Source: Desulfobacteraceae bacterium (lineage in GTDB: Bacteria; Desulfobacterota; DSM-4660; Desulfatiglandales; B25-G16). From it: a stretch of DNA of 11,495 nt. Each line of letters starts with the position of its first letter. Within the stretch, counting starts at the first letter, position 1. The position numbers were made by a program, and so were the translations under genes. The notes beneath the pieces are model-generated. The model was not told the origin of the DNA. It did no database searches and saw only the letters and a list, made by a program, of their open reading frames with translations. This document shows, piece after piece, positions 7,812 through 11,495 of this stretch. The stretch lies in NCBI GenBank assembly GCA_028572035.1, contig JAPVWE010000021.1, positions 1-11,495 of the forward strand. The letters are read 5' to 3'.

Positions 7812-8263
7812 ATGTTGGAGCAGGACAAATGGTCGCTGTTCGAGAGGGGTCTAGGAGGAGACACTTGGCTTAAGGCTTTTGTGTCAAATGTCAAGACCTG
7901 ACCCCAAAACGAAGGGAGGAAAGTCCGGGCTCCACAGGGCAGGGTGCTCCGTAACACGGAGTCCCGGCGACGGGACGGAAAGTGCCACAGAAAATATACC
8001 GCCCCATTGGATAGCGAGCCTATCTGATTGGGTAAGGGTGAAAAGGCGAGGTAAGAGCTCACCGCTCCGGTGGCGACATCGGAGGCATGGCAAACCCCAC
8101 CTGGAGCAAGACCAAATAGAGAGGCGTTTGAGGGTTGCCCGCCCGAGTCTCCGGGTAGGTCGCTTGATCCCAATAGCAATATTGGGGCTAGATGAATGAC
8201 CATTGTCCCATAAAGGGTGACCGATATGGGAAACAGAACCCGGCTTATGGCCTGCTCTAACAT
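7812..8263 (+). ncRNA. rnpB: RNase P RNA, bacterial class A
   Basis: This is the catalytic RNA of ribonuclease P, which makes the mature 5' ends of tRNAs. The universally conserved core is present: GGAGGAAAGTCCGGGC (7915-7930) pairs as P4 with ACAGAACCCGGCTTAT (8233-8248). AGTGCCACAGAAA (7981-7993), GGTAAGGGTGAAA (8031-8043) and the CAAGACCAAATAG segment follow in the expected order. P1 is a 13-bp helix, 7812-7824 with 8251-8263, and sets the boundaries. P2 pairs AATGGTC (7828-7834) with GACCATT (8198-8204). A helix at the P19 position pairs 8207-8212 with 8225-8230. At about 452 nt it is longer than the usual 350-400, mainly because P3 (7839-7913) is enlarged. Protein-like frames across this region are artefacts. 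Confidence 0.97.
7846..7905 (+). repeat. Enlarged P3 helix of rnpB with probable repeat insertion
   Basis: GGGGTC-T-AGG (7846-7855, one bulged T) pairs with CCTGACCCC (7897-7905), and GACAC (7860-7864) pairs with GTGTC (7881-7885) above it. The strand 7881-7905 contains TGTCAAGACCTGACCCC, which I recognise as the core of a very common dispersed intergenic motif, often near REP-associated transposase genes. It is inferred to have been inserted into P3, where it was tolerated because it forms a stem. Confidence 0.55.
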
Positions 8264-8286
8264 CTTACTCTATTCGGAGACAAAAA

Positions 8287-8592
8287 ATGTTTATTGCAGC
8301 TAATTTCTTAGTAGCAGTTGCAAGGATCTTAAACATAGCTCTGACTATTTATATGTGGCTTATTATTGGCAGGGCTATAATCTCATGGGTGAACCCTGAT
8401 CCTTATAATACTATTGTGAGGTTCTTGTATGCTGTAACTGAACCTGTTCTTTACAACATAAGGAGGAGGTTGCCGATAAGTTTTGGCGGCTTCGATTTTT
8501 CACCCATTATTGTTATCCTGGCTATTATCTTCTTAAAAACCTTTGTGGTTGAGACTTTACTCCAGTTCGCAGTCCAGCTTGGTGCAGGATAG
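8287..8592 (+). CDS. yggT: YggT family integral membrane protein
   Basis: The 101-residue product has two hydrophobic membrane segments, at about residues 5-30 and 72-95, joined by the family signature: SWVNPDPYNTIVRFLY, then TEPVL, then a basic IRRRLP and GGFDFSPIIVIL. YggT/YlmG proteins sit in the cytoplasmic membrane. They are linked to osmotic/potassium physiology in some proteobacteria and to division or cofactor assembly in cyanobacteria and plastids, but have no defined reaction. ATG 8287 has CGGAGA at 8275-8280, 6 nt upstream. The gene begins 23 nt after rnpB and ends 2 nt before yggU, so yggT and yggU form a translationally close pair. Confidence 0.94.
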   Translation: MFIAANFLVAVARILNIALTIYMWLIIGRAIISWVNPDPYNTIVRFLYAVTEPVLYNIRRRLPISFGGFDFSPIIVILAIIFLKTFVVETLLQFAVQLGAG

Positions 8593-8594
8593 GA

Positions 8595-8891
8595 ATGGAT
8601 GGAAAGCAACTTGCCGGAAAAGATCCCGTTCTTAAGGTCAAATTGGTACCCCGCTCATCTATGAATAAGATAGTGGGTTTTGAGGGAGATATCTTAAAGC
8701 TAAAGGTGAAATCAGCCCCTGTTGGTGGTTTAGCGAATCAGGACCTGATATTATTATTGTCCAAACACCTTAGAGTTGCTAAAGAGAGGATAGAGATCAT
8801 ATCCGGTCATAAATCAAGATCAAAAATAATAAGATTTCAGGGTATTCGGGCTTCGTCAATTCGTAAATTGTTGGTAACGTTCAAAAGTTGA
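8595..8891 (+). CDS. yggU: DUF167 (YggU) family protein with repeat-encoded C-terminus
   Basis: The 98-residue product matches the small alpha/beta DUF167 family: an N-terminal strand with VKLVPRSSMNKIVGF, the central KLKVKSAPVGGLANQDLILLLSKHL rewritten here only in part (KSAPVGGLANQ), and the end SGHKSRSKIIRF. The biochemical role is unknown. ATG 8595 has AGGA at 8586-8589 and follows the yggT stop by 2 nt. The last five codons and the TGA lie inside the left terminal repeat (8875-8894) of a fold-back element. The final residues VTFKS are therefore probably not ancestral and replace a lost original end. The core ends well before this, so function is likely kept. Confidence 0.93.
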   Translation: MDGKQLAGKDPVLKVKLVPRSSMNKIVGFEGDILKLKVKSAPVGGLANQDLILLLSKHLRVAKERIEIISGHKSRSKIIRFQGIRASSIRKLLVTFKS

Positions 8892-9156
8892 GGCATTGAT
8901 GGTTAATAGGGTAATGAGTGTTTCTGAAAGGCGATATCTCAAAGAAAATTCCACCGTGTTGTGCAGTGGTCAAATATTTGGGGTTTGCTCCACAAAGCCC
9001 CTTGGAATCTGCAATGGTCTGTTAAAGCCCAAATATTTGACCACCTTCATCTGAGCCCTATAGATATCGCCTGGAGGAAATTGTCATTACCATAGACATC
9101 ATTGAATGTTTATCATGTGGCCTAAAGAACAATTAGGCCTCAACTTTTGAACGTTA
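8875..9156. mobile_element. 282-bp fold-back, MITE-like element
   Basis: The ends TAACGTTCAAAAGTTGAGGC (8875-8894) and its exact reverse complement (9137-9156) form 20-bp terminal repeats. Nested inside, in order and symmetric, are GGTAATGA (8910-8917) with TCATTACC (9084-9091), AGGCGATATCT (8929-8939) with AGATATCGCCT (9062-9072), and a 17-bp pair 8966-8982 with 9028-9044. The whole element can fold into one long interrupted hairpin. It has no room for a transposase and no credible frame. The outermost bases are TA on each side, compatible with a TA target duplication as made by Tc1/mariner-IS630-type transposases. A structured RNA is an alternative. It overlaps the end of yggU. Confidence 0.75.
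9119..9139. repeat. Small hairpin inside the right end of the fold-back element
   Basis: GGCCTAA (9119-9125) pairs with TTAGGCC (9133-9139) around a 7-nt loop. It competes with the right terminal repeat for 9137-9139. It has no symmetric partner at the left end, so the element is not perfectly palindromic. Confidence 0.5.
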
Positions 9157-9181
9157 GTGAGTTTTTAGGCTGAGGTCAAAT

Positions 9182-9254
9182 CTCCAGGCCCTTCCCGATC
9201 ACCGGAATAGGCGGTCAAAGCGGGGGCCTGGAGTAATATAGCGGAAGCCGCTAT
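9182..9254. terminator. Two stem-loops at the 3' end of the minus-strand gene
   Basis: CTCCAGGCCC (9182-9191) pairs with GGGCCTGGAG (9224-9233), with an inner ACCG/CGGT pairing (9201-9204 with 9212-9215). Next to it ATAGCGG (9238-9244) pairs with CCGCTAT (9248-9254), overlapping the stop codon of the minus-strand gene at 9251-9253. Neither is followed by a convincing T run on either strand. They are therefore best seen as 3'-end hairpins that could stabilise or end transcripts from both sides. Confidence 0.5.
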
Positions 9255-9928
9255 TCCAGTATTCCATATTCTCTTGCCAGCGTTGCATCGTAGCTGGCCT
9301 TTCTCGACGGACAGCGTTCTCGCGGGCAGAGTTGACAGGTATAAAATGGAATTTCCGTGGGAAAGTAGATACCGGATAATGACTTACCCGGAATCATGAG
9401 AAGGCTCTGGTTGAGCCTCACCCCGATAGAGGCTTCCACATCTCCGAGGATTGAAAACATGAGCCTTTGGTCTTCGATAGGCCAATCTTTCAAGGACCCC
9501 GGGCTCATAGAGGACATTCCAGCGAGGGCATATCTGGAACGGAGTCGATCTTCCAAAAATCCTCGAGCCGTGACCAGGGCTATATTTCCAATTGTATCGA
9601 GATAGTACTGTTTCAATAGATCGTTGTATGATCTGGCCTTTTCTTCCAGCTTATTGCCTATGGTAATGACATAGGGAAAAACCCGCTCAACGTCTTCCAG
9701 ATTCTTTCGCAAGACCCGACTCTTCAAACGAATCCCATCTATCAGTATAGCATCTTCAAGCTTTTCCTCGATATAGCAAACCTTATAAACTGCCCTGGCT
9801 GCGATGAGGGGTTGGGCGGCCTCAACAAGGGTTTGAAGTTGGCTTAAATCCCCTGTTCGTTCCATGTGGAGCCTTCTCTTGATTTTCCCAAGATCCAGGC
9901 TTACAGGTATGTGCTCCAGATTCTCCAT
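9251..9928 (-). CDS. Stand-alone cobalamin-dependent methionine synthase activation-domain protein
   Basis: The product resembles the reactivation domain of B12-dependent methionine synthase MetH, which binds S-adenosylmethionine and supports reductive remethylation of cobalamin. Visible features are the opening IPVSLDLGKIKRRL, a central helix with YYLDTIGNIALVTARGFLED, and the SAM-binding-like MSPGSLKDWPIEDQRLMF followed by the ILGDVEASIGVRLN segment. The C-terminus adds a Cys cluster, C-x2-C-x4-C (C198, C201, C206), of a type seen in free-standing family members of anaerobes and absent from classical MetH. The start is uncertain. ATG 9928 (225 residues) places the conserved domain at the N-terminus, while TTG 9985 would add 19 residues. 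Neither has a good ribosome binding site. The gene diverges from an AcsE-like methyltransferase, which supports a corrinoid role. The cognate catalytic MetH modules are not in the window. Confidence 0.85.
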   Translation of the reverse strand: MENLEHIPVSLDLGKIKRRLHMERTGDLSQLQTLVEAAQPLIAARAVYKVCYIEEKLEDAILIDGIRLKSRVLRKNLEDVERVFPYVITIGNKLEEKARSYNDLLKQYYLDTIGNIALVTARGFLEDRLRSRYALAGMSSMSPGSLKDWPIEDQRLMFSILGDVEASIGVRLNQSLLMIPGKSLSGIYFPTEIPFYTCQLCPRERCPSRKASYDATLAREYGILE

Positions 9929-9989
9929 CGCACTATAAAAATCTATCGGTAAGAACCCCTTCTTATATCGGGCACTATAGGACAAAAAC

Positions 9990-10033
9990 GCTTGTGTGTC
10001 AAATGCATAAGCCTAACAGGATGACGCACAAGC
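9990..10033. promoter_or_regulatory. Inverted repeat in the divergent intergenic region
   Basis: GCTTGTGTGTCA (9990-10001) matches the reverse complement of TGACGCACAAGC (10022-10033) at 11 of 12 positions, with the mismatch pairing as G-U in RNA. The loop is 20 nt. It lies just upstream of the minus-strand gene and would be in its leader. On the plus strand it is followed by TTTT. It could be an operator or a leader hairpin. Confidence 0.45.
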
Positions 10034-10041
10034 TTTTCCCC

Positions 10042-10071
10042 TTGACCCACTTCCTCATACCCTGCTAATAT
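10042..10071 (+). promoter_or_regulatory. Candidate sigma-70 promoter for the methyltransferase gene
   Basis: TTGACC (10042-10047) and TAATAT (10066-10071) are separated by 18 nt. Initiation near 10078 would give a leader of about 150 nt before ATG 10228. Within it, TTTCAGAAT (10117-10125) is inverted as ATTCTGAAA (10155-10163) with 29 nt between. I see no B12-riboswitch consensus in this leader. Confidence 0.5.
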
Positions 10072-10227
10072 ATCTAACGGCACCCGTACATTCTTATCGA
10101 AATTTGAGGTCCTGTGTTTCAGAATTACAATATCTTTTTTTGAGCGTATTGATCATTCTGAAATAGATTCAGGGTCTTTTAGAGTGCGGTTTCATTGTCT
10201 CCAAAACCTTATTTTGGGGTGAAACAA

Positions 10228-11022
10228 ATGCTGATCATTGGCGAAAGAATAAACTCATCTCGCAAGCAGATTGCCGAGGCCATATCATCTCGTAATGCGG
10301 GTTTCATTCAGAATGAGGCCAAAGCCCAAGTTGAGGCCGAGGCCAACTATATTGACGTCAATGCGGGGAGCTTTATCGGAGAGGAAGCAAAGTATCTCAA
10401 GTGGTTAATTGAGGTAGTTCAGGAGGTGACCGATCATCCCCTTTGTATTGATAGTCCAGATCCGGAAGTTATCAAATCCGTGCTCCCTATGGTAAAAACA
10501 GCGCCCATGATCAATTCCATTACCCTGGAACGCCATCGTTTGGAAGACATCCTTCCACTGGTGGTGGAATATAAATCTAAGGTCATAGCCCTCTGCCAGA
10601 CAGAGGATTCCATGGCAGAGACCACGGAAGACAAGGTAGAGATGGCGAGCAAATTGGTGGAAAAAGCCACCGCTTCAGGTGTGCCCCTTGATGATCTCTA
10701 TATAGATCCGCTCGTATATCCCGTTGCAACTAATACCGAATCTGCCCTGGCGACCCTCAATGCGATTGAACAAATCATGAAACAGTTCCCTGGTGTTCAC
10801 ACCACGTGCGGCCTGACAAATATCTCCTATGGGCTTCCCAACAGAAGGCTTGTGAATCGCACCTTTCTTGTAGCAGCGATAGTCCGTGGACTTGATTCCG
10901 CCATAATTGATCCAACCGACAAAGAGCTTTATGGGTCTCTTAAGGCCTCACTCATGGTTATGGGCAAAGACGAGTACTGCATGGAGTATATCAGGCCCTT
11001 CAGGGAGGGGCGTCTGGAATAG
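10228..11022 (+). CDS. Methyltetrahydrofolate:corrinoid protein methyltransferase (AcsE/MeTr-like)
   Basis: The 264-residue TIM-barrel protein of the pterin-binding family is expected to move the methyl group of CH3-H4folate to the cob(I)alamin of a corrinoid protein, as AcsE does in the Wood-Ljungdahl pathway. It aligns from its first residue with the Moorella enzyme as I remember it: MLIIGERIN at the N-terminus, D75 in CIDSPD, N96 in MINS, D160 in LYIDP and N198 in GLTNISYGLPNR, all at or next to the known folate-binding positions. ATG 10228 is chosen because GGGGTG (10216-10221) lies 6 nt upstream. A TTG at 10195 would add 11 unconserved residues. No acs/cdh or corrinoid-protein gene is adjacent, so a role in methionine synthesis or demethylation is also possible. 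It diverges from the activation-domain gene. Confidence 0.92.
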   Translation: MLIIGERINSSRKQIAEAISSRNAGFIQNEAKAQVEAEANYIDVNAGSFIGEEAKYLKWLIEVVQEVTDHPLCIDSPDPEVIKSVLPMVKTAPMINSITLERHRLEDILPLVVEYKSKVIALCQTEDSMAETTEDKVEMASKLVEKATASGVPLDDLYIDPLVYPVATNTESALATLNAIEQIMKQFPGVHTTCGLTNISYGLPNRRLVNRTFLVAAIVRGLDSAIIDPTDKELYGSLKASLMVMGKDEYCMEYIRPFREGRLE

Positions 11023-11171
11023 AATCGCTGAAGCATGGCGCTCTATCCGGGCGATATAGTTATAACGGAGAGCATTAAATAGTTTGCAAAACAACCTTCG
11101 GATAAGGCTTATGAGGTCTTTTCTTCTGTTCCAAGCCTCCCGGCCTGGTCTTTTCTACGGCTTATCTGCGT

Positions 11172-11298
11172 CCCGCCAGAGATAGGCGGGGCTCCGCATC
11201 CCCCCGACAAGTCGCACCTCCCGATCCCGTCTCGGTCTCGGGACGGGCAGGGCGGGCTCAATAGGATAGATTGCCACGCCTGCCTGCCGGCAGGCAGG
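11172..11298. repeat. Run of REP-like GC-rich palindromes
   Basis: Four compact hairpins occur in 127 bp: CCCGCC/GGCGGG (11172-11190), CGAC/GTCG (11205-11214), CCCGTC/GACGGG (11226-11247) and the perfect 20-bp palindrome CCTGCCTGCCGGCAGGCAGG (11279-11298). The last, when translated, gives the LPAGRQA string familiar from spurious proteins in many metagenomic genomes, marking a dispersed repeat family. The stretch is far more GC-rich than its surroundings. It may also help end the methyltransferase transcript. Confidence 0.75.
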
Positions 11299-11311
11299 TC
11301 ACTTCGCTCCT

Positions 11312-11358
11312 CGCCCTGATGGCAAAGACCATGTGAGCAAAGAAAAACCATCAGGGCG
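11312..11358. repeat. 11-bp inverted repeat abutting the insertion-sequence boundary
   Basis: CGCCCTGATGG (11312-11322) is exactly inverted as CCATCAGGGCG (11348-11358), with 25 nt between. The right arm ends 2 nt before the 66-bp repeat that starts at 11360. It could belong to the REP cluster, be the insertion target, or act as a terminator. Confidence 0.55.
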
Positions 11359-11359
11359 C

Positions 11360-11425
11360 GTAACATTTTAGCTCTTTGAAATTAACTGGTGAATGAGCAT
11401 GGAAATGTCTTTTTTTACCATGCCC
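11360..11425 (-). repeat. Right arm of the 66-bp inverted repeat
   Basis: This is the reverse complement of 74-139, with 65 of 66 bases identical. If the arms are ends of one insertion-sequence type, the right copy would begin here and run out of the window. The two copies would then be in the same orientation, flanking 11.2 kb of chromosome. Confidence 0.8.
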
Positions 11426-11449
11426 CTGGCCCAGACCTGGCATGCATGG

Positions 11450-11495
11450 ATGTGGTTTAGAAATACAGACACTATATTCTTTAAGAACCAAGAAA
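11450..11495 (+). CDS. Possible N-terminal start of a transposase (partial, runs off the window)
   Basis: ATG at 11450 opens a frame to the last base, reading MWFRNTDTIFFKNQE. It starts 24 nt inside the 66-bp repeat arm, where a transposase gene would be expected to begin. There is no clear ribosome binding site, and an overlapping frame from ATG 11442 is also open to the end. I do not recognise the family from 15 residues. Confidence 0.25.
   Translation, partial: MWFRNTDTIFFKNQE

Noticed and set aside
7879..8199. Open reading frames on both strands over 7745-8263
   Set aside because: They lie across the conserved core of RNase P RNA. The RNA motifs and helices explain the sequence, and the translations resemble no protein family.
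8875..9156. Retron msr-msd RNA, suggested by the flanking inverted repeats
   Set aside because: There is no reverse transcriptase gene nearby, and the nested symmetric arms fit a fold-back element better.
10072..10227. Cobalamin or SAM riboswitch in the methyltransferase leader
   Set aside because: The leader is long and the gene would fit, but I find no B12-box or SAM-riboswitch consensus, only a 9-bp dyad.
11035..11082. Short frame ATG to TAG (15 residues, MALYPGDIVITESIK) after the methyltransferase
   Set aside because: There is no ribosome binding site and no recognisable family. The length is within chance. A gene remnant cannot be excluded.
11109..11366. 85-codon minus-strand frame containing the LPAGRQA string
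   Set aside because: It is a translation of the REP palindromes and runs into the insertion-sequence arm. This string is a familiar mark of spurious proteins.
74..11425. Composite transposon carrying the whole window
   Set aside because: The interior is core chromosomal content (dnaG, rpoD, rnpB, tRNA) without cargo character. Repeat copies flanking a contig explain the arms more simply.

Overview
The window reads as a chromosomal housekeeping segment of an anaerobic, moderately AT-rich bacterium, bounded at both ends by copies of one repeat. The gene set (GatB/YqeY protein, mutS2, dnaG, rpoD, a CAT-anticodon tRNA, a coiled-coil/zinc-ribbon protein, rnpB, YggT, YggU), followed by corrinoid/folate methyl-transfer genes, fits Desulfobacterota or a similar acetyl-CoA-pathway lineage. 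This placement is inferred from gene order and protein character, not from a search.

Layout. 1-139: probable 3' end of an insertion sequence, with a possible partial reading frame and one arm of a 66-bp inverted repeat. 218-6741: four co-directional genes, yqeY-like, mutS2, dnaG and rpoD, a variant of the macromolecular-synthesis operon. A cluster of short direct and inverted repeats sits between mutS2 and dnaG. 6771-6889: a sigma-70-like promoter and a Met-type tRNA without an encoded CCA. 7026-7748: DUF164-type coiled-coil zinc-ribbon protein. 7812-8263: class A RNase P RNA whose P3 helix is enlarged and appears to include a piece of dispersed repeat. 8287-8891: yggT and yggU, 2 nt apart. 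8875-9156: a 282-bp fold-back (MITE-like) element whose left terminal repeat supplies the last codons and stop of yggU. 9182-9254: hairpins at the 3' end of a minus-strand gene. 9251-9928 (minus) and 10228-11022 (plus): a divergent pair encoding a stand-alone MetH-type activation-domain protein and a methyltetrahydrofolate:corrinoid methyltransferase. 11023-11359: non-coding, with a run of REP-like palindromes. 11360-11495: the opposite repeat arm and a possible beginning of a second insertion-sequence copy.

How the genes work together. The left two thirds covers replication priming (DnaG), the primary sigma factor (RpoD), tRNA supply and processing (tRNA, RNase P) and recombination/ribosome surveillance (MutS2). 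The right third carries methyl-group chemistry: AcsE/MeTr-like methyl transfer from CH3-H4folate to a corrinoid protein, and a protein expected to help reactivate or remethylate a cobalamin enzyme. No corrinoid protein or methionine synthase catalytic module is in the window, so their partners lie elsewhere.

I see no complete new defence or mobile system. The least ordinary signals are the repeat-derived P3 extension of rnpB, the fold-back element fused to the end of yggU, the hairpin between the Shine-Dalgarno-like sequence and the mutS2 start, and the degenerate Smr motif of MutS2.
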